Assembly: GCA_905221605.1 (NCBI GenBank)
Contig: CAJNDS010001203.1
Span: forward strand, 1 to 29,035
Source: Symbiodinium natans
Taxonomy: Eukaryota; Sar; Dinophyceae; Suessiales; Symbiodiniaceae
Direction of reading: 5' to 3'
Length of the DNA: 29,035 bases
Shown one piece after another: positions 9,240 through 19,700 of the stretch. The notes under the pieces were generated by a model. The model had not been told where the DNA came from. It saw only the letters and a program-made list of their open reading frames with translations, and made no database searches. A program made the translations under genes and the position numbers. Each line of letters begins with the position of its first letter. The first letter of the stretch is position 1.

Positions 9240-9648
9240 CTCCTGGGCCTGGGTCCCAACTTGCTGCGAAAGCTTTGCAAACTTGTCGTGGCCTCCATGC
9301 AGCAAGGCGTTCCAGCAGCATTTGCTTTAGCGCTGGCCGGCATGCTTCTCCTTGCCTCCGGAAATCTCCTTGACAGCGCTGGCTTGAAGGAAGCAGAGAC
9401 TTACTGTTGGTTAGCAGGGAATGGGTGAGGTAGTCTATATCCCATATGTACCCTTTAAGGGATTACATAGGGTACCTCAGACCTGCCAACCAGCAGGAAG
9501 CAGAGAGGGCAGAGGAGGCGTGCTTCTCGGTGGTGGGACTGATGGCGAGCTTGGAGCAGAAATGCCAAGTGGCCAGCCAATTCGAGCACTTGGTTGATTA
9601 CTCAGCTTGGTGGCTGGGCTTTTTCAGGAAAGGAGTCTTTCTAGTTTC
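9240..9648 (+). pseudogene. Coding-looking island interrupted by a small inverted-repeat element
   Basis: Positions 9240-9399 are open and protein-like: Leu/Ala-rich with a possible membrane segment around FALALAGMLLLASG, ending GLKEAE. A 107-bp insertion follows. Positions 9497-9648 continue protein-like, EAERAEEACFSVVGLM, then an aromatic end with YSAWWLGFF. The 12-base sequence encoding the junction is repeated on both sides of the insert. Removing one copy and the insert brings the two halves into one frame, so this was one exon before insertion. I recognise no family. It is bounded by telomere-like tracts at 9204-9235 and 9649-9740. It could be an exon of a larger gene with repeat-filled introns, or a fragment. 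Confidence 0.45.
9400..9497 (+). mobile_element. Short inverted-repeat element (MITE-like), copy 1
   Basis: The left end CTTACTGTTGGTTAGCAGG pairs imperfectly with the right end, which reads CCTGCCAACCAGCAG on the plus strand. A 12-base direct repeat (AGGAAGCAGAGA) flanks it at 9388-9399 and 9495-9506. The exact ends are ambiguous by a few bases because the duplication and the right end share AAG. The interior CCCTTTAAGGGATTACATAGGGTACCT is shared with copy 2. It codes for no protein and would depend on a transposase elsewhere. Confidence 0.7.
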
Positions 9649-9740
9649 AACCCTAAACCCGCAACCCTAAACCCTAGACCCTAGACCCTAGACCCTAGAC
9701 CCTAAACCCTAAACCCTAAACCCTAAACTCTAAACCCAAA
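9649..9740 (+). repeat. Telomere-like tract with CCCTAGA variant units
   Basis: The tract starts and ends with CCCTAAA units and contains a run of four CCCTAGA variants, so the variant has been amplified locally. Confidence 0.9.
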
Positions 9741-9851
9741 CGATTGCCCGCGCCGTCTACGGGTTGCGGCATGGGTTTGCAGCTCCTGCAAGGGCTTCCC
9801 GGACCAGAGGGCGAACCAGGGCGGACCGGGGTGGGGACGACAGAAACTTTG

Positions 9852-9914
9852 CTTACTGTTGGTTAGCAGGGCAGGGGTGAGGTACCTAAAATCCCTCCCT
9901 GTATATATGTAGAA

Positions 9915-9947
<33 letters not shown>

Positions 9948-10017
9948 ATATAAATGTATCCTTTAAGGGATGAAATAGGGTACCTCATTCCCTCATTCCC
10001 TTCTAACCAACAGTAAG
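9852..10017 (+). mobile_element. Short inverted-repeat element (MITE-like), copy 2
   Basis: The ends are perfect 15-base inverted repeats: CTTACTGTTGGTTAG at 9852-9866 and CTAACCAACAGTAAG at 10003-10017. Pairing continues inward through GGGTGAGGTACC and GGTACCTCATTCC. The centre has gained an AT microsatellite (9901-9955) absent from copy 1. No clear target duplication is visible. Confidence 0.8.
9901..9955. repeat. (TA)n-rich microsatellite
   Basis: A TATATATGTATATA-type run lies inside MITE copy 2 and explains most of its extra length relative to copy 1. Confidence 0.9.
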
Positions 10018-10126
10018 CCTGGAAGGAAGGGTTGACTTAGGGCAAGGAGGCCAGATCCGGGTCAGCTTGGTTTCCAGACGCCTCTCGGCCGGGGGCCGAG
10101 GCGGACTTGTTTCAAAAAGAACTTTA

Positions 10127-10164
10127 AGGTTTAGGGTTTTGGGTTGAGGGTTTAGGGTTTAGGG
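10127..10164 (-). repeat. Short telomere-like tract (TTTAGGG orientation)
   Basis: About five TTTAGGG-type units occur with variants, in the orientation opposite to the tract at 9649-9740. Confidence 0.85.
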
Positions 10165-10185
10165 CTGAGCTCTAGTTTGCAAAGG

Positions 10186-10315
10186 TCCTCCGCCCTTAAA
10201 GAGCAGGTATGTCCTGGAGCAGCTAGCAAGTCCGGGCTTTACCGAGTATACCTGGCTAGAGAAGCTGGCGCAGTCTCCCGTCGGGCAAGCCGTGAAGCAG
10301 AAGGCTCCCCCCAAG
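10186..10315 (+). pseudogene. Short coding-looking island between telomere-like tracts
   Basis: One frame encodes a protein-like stretch of about 43 residues (RYVLEQLASPGF, then TWLEKLAQSPVGQAVKQK), ending in a TAG formed by the following telomere-like tract. Amino acid composition is helix-like and unlike the repeats around it. It has no ATG at its start and no family assignment. It may be an exon remnant or part of the same gene as the island at 9240-9648. Confidence 0.3.
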
Positions 10316-10376
10316 GTTTAGGGTTTAGGGTTTAGGGTTTGGGGTTTGGGGTTTGGGGTTTAGGGTTTACCCTAAA
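10315..10376 (-). repeat. TTTAGGG tract ending in a head-to-head CCCTAAA junction
   Basis: TTTAGGG and TTTGGGG units run to about 10369 and then flip directly into CCCTAAA at 10370-10376, next to the copia element. On the far side of the element, at 20134, CCCTAAA-type units continue. The site before insertion was therefore an inverted telomere-repeat junction. Confidence 0.85.
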
Positions 10377-10667
10377 CTCCTGGTTGGAGGTCCCAGGAGG
10401 CATGGAATCTGCAGGGTTGGCCATGGCTTGTAGAGCTCACTCGAATTTCCCTTTTCCACAACAGCAACGACACGAAATCCTTGGTCTTACTCGTTCAGGT
10501 GCTATACCTGCGATGCCTGGTACATGTAAAAACTGCGTCTGCGTGCCCACACCGGGCCATGTGTTTCCTTGCCCTTCACGGGCCTCGTTGTTGCCCTTCA
10601 CCGGGCTTGGACCGCTTGACAGCGACATGCACCCTCTTCTTCCCGGAAAAACGTGAGCACACCAGCA
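10377..10667 (-). repeat. 3' LTR of the copia element
   Basis: This 291-bp repeat matches 19843-20133 base for base in my reading. In element orientation it begins TGCTGGTGTG. If the end is set at the last CA instead (10381) the LTR has the usual TG...CA ends, but the target duplication and primer site fit 10377 better. Confidence 0.93.
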
Positions 10668-10682
10668 CTCCTCCTCGCCTTG
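10668..10682 (-). other. Probable polypurine tract
   Basis: In element orientation the bases just before the 3' LTR read ACAAGGCGAGGAG, purine-rich apart from two C's. This is where second-strand DNA synthesis would be primed. The tract is short and imperfect. Confidence 0.5.
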
Positions 10683-10719
10683 TGGGCTCGCTGCCCACTA
10701 GGTGTCTCATTCGGGGTGC

Positions 10720-13700
10720 TCAATGTCCATCATGTCGGCGTAGCAGAGCATCATTGAAAGGTCTACGGTAGTACAAGGGGTAGCGCTCCAAACAAAACGA
10801 ACAAACCTGGTACTCCGTCACGCGCGACCGGACTTCCCTCATTCCACGGCAGTGGAACAAGTGCACCTTTTCTCCACGTTCAGACTTGTAGAAGACACCT
10901 GTGAAGAGCTCGAAGTCGTACTCGGGGCTCTGCCTCGTACGAGGCGGATCGGGCACTTGGCCCACTTGTGTTTCCTCGGCAACCGCCGTGGTTGTCCGAG
11001 CTGGCTCCACATTTTCCACCAATCGTGTAGTTGGCGCAGTAGCTGACGACGACGATGACATAGCCACAGGGGAGCCCTGACTCACAGGAGGCGAGGACTG
11101 CACCTCTTCCGCCCGCAATCCCATCAGCTCCTCTTGAAGGGCTCTCGTTGTCTGATCTCGGATTCGCAGAAGTCTCCGGGCCCTTCGGACTGTAGCCTCA
11201 TCACTACCACAGCATCTTCCAAGGCACCACTTCATCACCTCCCAGATTCCAATCATCGCCACACCACAAAGCACCATCAAGCCATAGAACTCGATTCCAG
11301 CGTCGTAGGGCAAAGGGTCCTTCTTAGGCTGCTGGGGCAGCTCTGCTCCCTGCGTGCCCTTTACCAAGGCACATACCACCAACATCATCATGATCCTCAT
11401 CTGGTTGAAGCGAACCTCCGACTCCGGCACCTTGATCCCATTCAGGATCACCTCCTTCGGGCCCTCCAGGAACTCTCCAACTGTCATCATCTTCCAAAGA
11501 ACACGAAGATCACGCAGTCGTGGTGCAGGAACTGCCTTCGTTCCCATGTCCGCCGCCTGCACCTCCCCCGGGGAGTGCTTCAGCTCCAGACGCCCCGACG
11601 CTGTCTCCTGACGCAGGAATCGCGCCCGTATCCTAAGGTGACGTGTCTTCCAGCTTCCTGGGGAACTTGACGCGAGCCCCAGTGCCGCCAGGTTGTCGAT
11701 CAACATGGTGACGTCCACCTTCGGATGAATCTCCTTGATCCACTCCTTGATGCTCATGGCTTGCTGGTAGGCATTGATGACCTCATACAACTCCGCCTCC
11801 GCCACCGAGAGAGATATCACGGGTTGTCGCGCCATTCTCCAAGCCACAAATCCTCCATGCAACATCGTCGCAGCACATCCGAAGCTGCGTCCGCCTCCCG
11901 GCGCATAGCTGGCGTCTGAATAAGCCAGCACAGTCGGTCCTGTGCCATCGTAGGTCAAGCCGAGGTCCACGGTGTCACGAAGATAGCGCAACACCATGCG
12001 CCCCAGTTTCAGCGCAGCCTCAGGACATCGGGTAGCGGCACTGCATACATGAGCCACAGCAAAGCTCACGTCAGGTCGAGTACGCATACTGAGCCATAAC
12101 AGCTCTCCAGCCAGTTTCTGAGCAGCATGCACCGCCGAAGGATCCGGTTCTGCCTCCTCGGCTCCATCCTCCGGCTCGGGGACCTGCGGCATTGCCTCCC
12201 GGGTTGCAGGTACCAACGACGGAGTCCACGTTTCCACACCATGCTCACGCAAGAGATCTCCAATGTAGCCCCCTTGACACACGTGATAGGCGATCCCTCC
12301 GTCCTTCATCTTGCTGCGTATCTCCATTCCCAGGTAGCGCACAGGGTCCTTTCCCACAAACTCCAGCGGACTGCATTTCCATCCAGCGCCCTCCTCCTCA
12401 GTTCCATTCACCAGCCATGAGTACATCTCCTCGATGTGGGCCCGCTTGCCGAGGAACAACACGTCATCGACATAAACCACCATCATCGCGATGGTCTCCT
12501 GTGGATCATCCACCGGATGCAAACGCCACACCGACTCGTCCGTTTCAAGCTGCGTGAACTTCATGTCGCGCCCATCCACCGTCAGGCGGGCGTTGCGAAT
12601 CCGCCTGTCCCGAAAGATTCCCCACAGACGAGGAGCCTCTCGCAAGCCATACAAGACTCGATCCACCTTGTACGCTGTTCCCGGGGGCACCACACCAGCT
12701 TCCACCAGAATCTTCGGAGCCGTCACCGCGTATTGCGTAGCACTCTCCGTCATCGGTGTCAAGGTGAAGGCGCTGTTAATGTCCGTTCCAGCTGCTTCCC
12801 AGTTTCGACTCGCCGCAGTCGCCAGTGAACATCTCACACTCTCGGCCTTTGCATTCGCGGTGTAGAGCTCCATGGTGTCACCATCCTTGACAAAATTCCC
12901 GCATATTACGAAACGGGTTTTCCGTTTGTATTTGCTCTGATGCGCATCCTCCGGCGGCTTCACCGTAAACACAGTTTTGCCCGGCACCAAGATCAACTCA
13001 CCCGCTTCAGATTGCCGCTTTGCCTGAGACAAAGGTATTGGTCTCAAAGTCCCGGATGTCTCCAGCGTCGCGACCTCCTTCTTCATGCTCGGCACCCAGT
13101 CGGTCAAGTGCTCTCTTACCTCCTGCAGGCTGACATTGTGCACCACTTCCAAGGGCCCTTCAAGTCCTTGCAGCAGCTGCTCCACATTCTGGGTCACCGC
13201 TTCCTCCACCGAAACCTTGTTCACACGCAGCATTTTCAAGCGAACTTCATCCACATGAGCTTGGTTGTCCTGCATGAGATAGAGCTCCATGTAGGCGACG
13301 GTCTCTTCCAGGTTGTCGATGACGGTCTTCACATGCTCATCCACAATGCCCGTCTGCCTCTCTTGTCTTTCCCATATCTCCCTTTCTTCCTCCAGCAGTT
13401 CTCGTGCCCATAGAAGTCGTTCTTGTACTCTTTCACGAACATGGTCCTGGACGGGGAACGTTGGTGTTGCGCTCAATTCACCCTCGCCTCCATCCCCTTC
13501 ACGCACAAACTTCATTGTCCAGTGCACTCCCAGCTCCACATGTCCCCCGGGTACATGAACACTTTCTTTCCAACCACCACCCTTCTCGATGTCGTTCCCC
13601 TGCAATACTTTCTGCTGCGGCTCCTGAACATCGTCTTCCTCCTCCTCATCTGCCCCAACAGGCACCATGAAACCCATGTCCCGCAAGAGGTTGTAGTTCT

Positions 13701-16700
13701 CAGATCCCACATTCTTGAACTTCCTTGGAACGTAGCCCACCACGGTGACTCGGGTTCCTGTCCATGGCATCGTCGCGTGCCACCTGTGAGCCCACAAGGC
13801 CTGGATCTTTCCCTTCACATCCATGGTTCTTCCACGCACCAATCCCCTGGTTGTTGCCCTGTACACATCCAGCGCCGTGTTTTCTTCCAGGTACGTCTGC
13901 TCCCACACTTCTCCTCCAGAAAAGTCACCCATGCCGTACACCGAATTCGCGAACTCTCGCTCGTTGTGTAGGTCACGATGAGGTAGTAGCTCCTGGTTCA
14001 CGTTCACGACGATGGTTCCGAAAGGCATTGGCTCCTTCATCTTGTTCCTGAGAAAGGTCGTGAGGAAACGGGTGACCTTGGGGAACTTGGTCGTGTTGGT
14101 TTGCACGCCCCAGACTCCTCCGTGGACGTAGGCCCCCGTGCTCCAACTCCCACACCAATCAAAGTCCTGTGTCCCCCTCCTTTTCGGACCACTTGTCAAC
14201 CGAAGTGCTCGGACGATCTCCAACGCATCCTCGTCTTCGTACTTGTTATATTCAAGTTTGTCGTGGGCCCTTTGCTCCGCAATCTCTTCTTCTCCATCTT
14301 CTTGCCCTTCTTGTAGCACACGTACTCCCGGGCCATCTGGATCTTCCAATCGCCTCTTTCCACGAACTCGCCGTCCTGGATCTACGCGATCGGCCACCCA
14401 TGAATCATCTCCACCAGAGGGTACTTCATCATCTCGAACCACTCTCATGTGCAGCGTTCTGTGCCAGGTTCCATCCGCCAGTTCAAGTACATGCCCTTCA
14501 CGCACATCATCGGCCGGACCCAGGTACACTGCCTCCTCCCATCTTGGGTCGAAAGGCCCCACATCCTTTTTTGTCTTCACCATCACTTGGGACCCGAACT
14601 GAATCGGCGTCATTGTTTTTCCAAGCTGACGAGTGTTGTGGGCTGCACACGCATGCTTCATTGCACAGGGCCAGTACTTCTTGTTCAAGCCGGAAGCCGT
14701 GAGCAACACACGCGCCCTAGCCTTCAGCCACTTCACCTGGTTCTCCGCCATGGCATTCTGCGTCGGGGCCAAACCTTCAGTGTAAGTCTGGTAGATGTCC
14801 CGCTCCCGGCACCACTTTCGCAGTTGCTTAGTTCTGAACTCACGTGCCCTGTCAGAGTGTATCCTGGCCAGTGGAAATCCATTGGCCCTGAGGTAGATGT
14901 AAAGGTCTTGGACTGCCGCGAGGATGTCCGCACCCTTGTGTTTGGCGAGAGGAACCGCGAACCTGAGGACCTGGAATTCTTGTGGTTTGTTTAGGTCCCC
15001 CACCAATCTCTTCCACTCCTCCTCATGGTCCTTGTCCTCCTTCCTTTCCACCTCCTCTTCAGCTGCTTCTGGTTCAGGACCTTCCTCATCCACCTCCTCC
15101 TGGCCCAGGTACTCATCGATGTCATCAGGGATCGGCATGTCCTTGGAGACCACATCAAAGGCCTTCGGGAACACATAGGTAGCTGCCAAAACGAACTTGT
15201 ACTTGTTGGCCCTCCCGTTGTCGTTCCGCTCGTCTATTCCCTTTTCTGCAAACGCGCCACCAATGTCCAGGCTCAAGACGTAGGCGTCCCTGTGAAGCAC
15301 TCTTCTCGCCGGTCGCCCCGTTCCCGCCGCCGACAAACACACCGAGCAATCTCTCCTAAATGGCCAATGCCCCGCTTCAACGTGACGCCGCCATTCTTCC
15401 AGCTGCTTCGGAGTGAAGGTGTTCATCGCCACAGAAATTTCGCCTCTCCATGCCCATCTTCGGATCCCCTTCGCCAGTGCTTCTCGTAGTCCCGGAGCCC
15501 AAACAGCCATGTCCTTCGAATTCCCAGGTTCCGGCCATTCACGTCTCGTGTCCTTCAAGCCACTGAGCTCGTCCAACTCCATGGTAGTGAGCAACCCCGT
15601 TGGCTTCCTCTGGGGATGCCCAAGTGCGCCCTGATCAAACCGGTACATGTTCATGCCGTTGTTTTTCATGTGCTCGACCAACTTCGTTCTCCAAAACGAC
15701 GCACACTTCTCCATGACCTCATTGGACACTGCCCCGGGTTGCAAGAACTCGCGCGGATCGTCAGGGTGCTCCATGCCGAACGCCACTGCCGGACCCCTAT
15801 CCCTTCTCGGGTAACACATGTCCAAGCCTGCTTCTGCAACCAGCCACAGCCACACCATGCGCAAGATCAGGTTGTTGTCGCCTCTCACCAGTGCCTCTTC
15901 ATCCCTTGTCAGTTGCCCAGGAAGACCCCAGAGATGTTGCGCCGACCTCACCGGCCGTGGTGCATTGTTACGCCCCTGCAGTTCGCGATGTCGTAGAAGG
16001 GAAAAGGTCCTGCAAGGTGGTCCCCCCACAATGGCATGTATCTTCCCCTGTGAGGCCGCCCACAAGAGCAGCGCGAAGATGCCGCCATTGGTTGCGATGT
16101 CCCACGATTTGGACTGGGTAAGGTCAATCTCCAGCACTTCTGCCATAGATGCCTCACGTGTTTCACCTCGTGGACCCTGAACCCTGCACCCAGTCAAGGT
16201 CTTGATCGGATCTGAGGATTCCCCTTTCCCGGAGAACAAGTGCACAATCCATCGGCGGCTTGCCCACAAGGATCTCCGTCTTGCGCGATTCAATGGGAGC
16301 GACTTCATCAACTTCCAGGCTTCCTCGTTGCTCTGCGGGATTTTCTCGAAGATCCGGATCTTGTCCTCAAACGGCACGTCCGACATGAACTCCGCGCTCA
16401 GAACGGCTCGCAAACCATCGGAGGGATCCCCCGTTACGACGTAGTCCTTCAAGAAATCCGCCCAGTTCCTTCCCTCATGCGACCTTGCCACCTTGATCGA
16501 CGTCTCCAGTTCCTGCATGGTCCTCAGCGCCTCGTCGGCCTTGGTGCCCTCCAACTCCGCAATGAGCCTCAAAGCATCACACTCTCGGACTTCTGGGCAC
16601 GACGACCGCGTGTAGACTTGTACTTCAGGTCGGCTAGGGTGTCTCAATCTGCATCCGCGCGCGTTCCAGACGAACTCATACCCCAGCTGTCTAACAAGGG

Positions 16701-19700
16701 TTCCAAGGGGCACAATTGGTTGAGCTTGGTTGTCCCCCAAGATCGTTCCCTTGTCCGACTGAGGCAACTCAATCTTGGTGTCCCCGGCCAGCGCAACTTC
16801 CACCTTCGCGGCCTTCTTCTTCTCCTCCACAGTGCCCGGTCGTAGTGCATGAGTGGCCCCACTATCCAACAGCCCCATTTTGCTAACTGTTGGCAACGTT
16901 CCAAGGGCCTGAGCTCTTCGCACCTCCTCACTCTCAGCCGAGGTGATACGCATCACCTTCATCGTGGCGCTGTGCTCCATCAAGGACTTGACCATTCTCT
17001 GCGCATTCTCCAACATCTGCTGCATGTCCATAGGCGTGCCAGGTATGGGGTCATCTAGCGCAGATCTCGTTGCCATAGGAGTCGACGCCACCGTACTCGC
17101 CTCCGATATCACCGTGGCCACATCATCCGCCTTGATCGTCTTCTGGGTCTCGGGTTGCATCGGCTTCGCCTGCACTTGCGCCGCCGTTGGAGTTGTAGGT
17201 GTAGATGCCGTCACAGTCGTGGTAGTACCTTCTGTCGGCCTTGTGGGACACGCCTTCGATTGATGGCCCTTCCCACCACAGTTCCAGCACCGTTCTCTCT
17301 TTGCATCCCGGTCCGGCCAACTATGGACAAACCGGCATCCCTTTCCACGTCTACACCCACCATCCGTAACACCAAAAAACTTGCAAGGCTTTTGAGATCC
17401 AGCACTCTCCCCCTTGGGTTGGTTGTTGGCTGCCCCACCTGTAAGACCCTTCAGTCTGGCCTGAGGACTGTTAGGCGTGGTCGATGGCGAGTTGTTGCCC
17501 GGCACCCCCTTTGGTTTTCTAGAGGCCAGCTGCTCAAACTCCGCCAGGAGAGCTTTGTGCACCGCCTTCACGTTGTCCTCCACCGGCACGAAGTCGACCT
17601 TCAGTTGGTAGCGGACCAGGTTCATACGAAAGGCCACCTCATGGTGGTCCAACAGCGGCTTCTTCACCAAGACGTCGATACCTCGGAGAAGCACCGACGG
17701 GTCTGGTATCACAACCCCCAAATCCTTGGCCCTCTGGAAGTACCTCCACCACAGGCGCAGACCATCCACGGCCTCAGCTGCAGTACTTGTCGCTGGCGGC
17801 GACTCCAAGTGGCGCAGCAAAGAACTCTTCTCCATCGCAGATCCCGGGCGATACAGCACCATCAAGCGGCTCAGAATTTCCAGCGAAGATCTCACTCTCG
17901 ACGCCACAAGTTCCCGCCTGATGTCCTCAGGCGTCGATGCCAACAAGAGCGTGGCCGCCCTCCGATCAACGCGCTGCCACCTTGCCTCCTGCAGCACAGG
18001 GGAAGCCAAAGGTGCCAGGTTGAGCCGATTGAAGTGATCTGCCTTCTGGTAGGAGTCATAGTACGCCTTGGCACAGTCCTTTACTTCCTGCCACCATTCC
18101 GCCGACGAAGTTGAGAGGTCTCCCATAGCGTGCTCCAGGCAGTGGAGCCAGTCCCCAAAGTCCACGCTAGCGCTATCACTCAAGGCGGGAAGCATCGGAA
18201 TGTCTCCCACCGGCTTGTGCACATCCTCGGTTCTCTGGGACTTCGTAATCACCCGCTCCAAACCTTCCAACAGCCTGCTCATGGGATCACCTCCAGGACC
18301 AAGTGACGGCTGCCCCCTTTCTCCTCCCGACTCCGGCAGTGCCTCTGCAGATGCCACAGCCGGTGGTTGTTTTGATTGCACAGCACCTCCTGATTGACCA
18401 AGGTGCCCTCCCAGAACTTGTGGTGGACCTCGTGGATAGACCAACGGCTGCTCTTGACCTCCTGCTGCGTCACTCTGACCAGATGGCATAAAGCCAAAAC
18501 GACCTCCTGCTGCGTCACTCTGACCATTCAAAAAACGACCAGGTAGCGGACCAGGATTGCCTCGGGATTCGGTGGAAGCTCCTTGCTGAACTGGACGTAA
18601 ACCATCTAAACTTCCCCCAGGTAGCGGACCAGGATTGCCTCGAGATTCGGTGGAAGCTCCTTGTTGAACTGGAGGTAGCGGACCAGGATTGCCTTGAGAT
18701 TCGGGGAAAGCTCCTTGCTGAACTGGAGGTAGCGGACCAGGATTGCCTTGAGATTCGGGGAAAGCTCCTTGTTGAACTGGATGTAGCGCACCAGGATTGC
18801 CTCGTGGCCCAAGTTGGCCCGACGGACCCGGCAAGGCCCCCACCAGACCATTCCACAGGTGTTGGCCCCATCCCTGCCCAGGACGAGACCTTGCTGCATG
18901 TGGCCACTGCCCTTCTCCCATGCGTTCTCGCTCCAATTGCATCCTTCCCATCTCTTCTCTCAAGCTACTTGCTTCCCTTTTCGACTCCTCCAACTCCCTC
19001 ATCATCCCTTGCAGTTGTCCTTGTAGCTGCTGACGCACTTCTTCCTTCACCGCTTCATAGGTGCTTCCTCCAGAACTGCCACCACCATCCATAGGCCTCG
19101 GTCCCACCCCGGTGGCACCATACAGCAGTGGAGCCCGCTGCTCCATTGCCCTCATCTGTTGCCTCTGCTCATCATCAAACAAAGGCGTCCTCGATGCCTC
19201 ATCCCGTTCCCCATGCGACATAGGTGACTCCAACGCCCTCTGCGATCTCGACGGTCTCGTCACAGGCGACGGAAAGGGACTCGGCATCCACTCCGGGGGT
19301 GTCACCTGCTGTGACTGCCCCATAGCCTGGAAGAAAGCTCCCAGGCGAGAAACCCAGGTCGGCATCGCACCACGCGGTTGTGCCTCTCTTCCCATCGGAC
19401 TGCCTTGCGCATTCCAGCTGAAACCTCCAGGTTGTTGATGCCCTCCACTATTCAGGCCATCACGCAGCATGCCCATGTCCCCAGCTTCACCGGCCGGCTC
19501 CACCTCCCTCGTCATTGAGGTTGAGGCCACCACAGCTTGCATGCCACCTGCAACCACCGCTCCAGAGGCTAGCGCCAAGGCCTGAACTCTTGCCACTTGA
19601 CCACTTGTACCATGCCCAGAGTCCATGCTATCTCCAGAAACCATTGCTCCATCCACACTTCCAGCCACACCAGTGCCGCCAGCTTCCAGTGCACCATCCG

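Noticed and set aside
12940-14994. Several plus-strand frames of 150-180 residues inside the copia element
   Set aside because: Antisense to gag-pol, whose motifs are clear; the plus-strand peptides show no family features.
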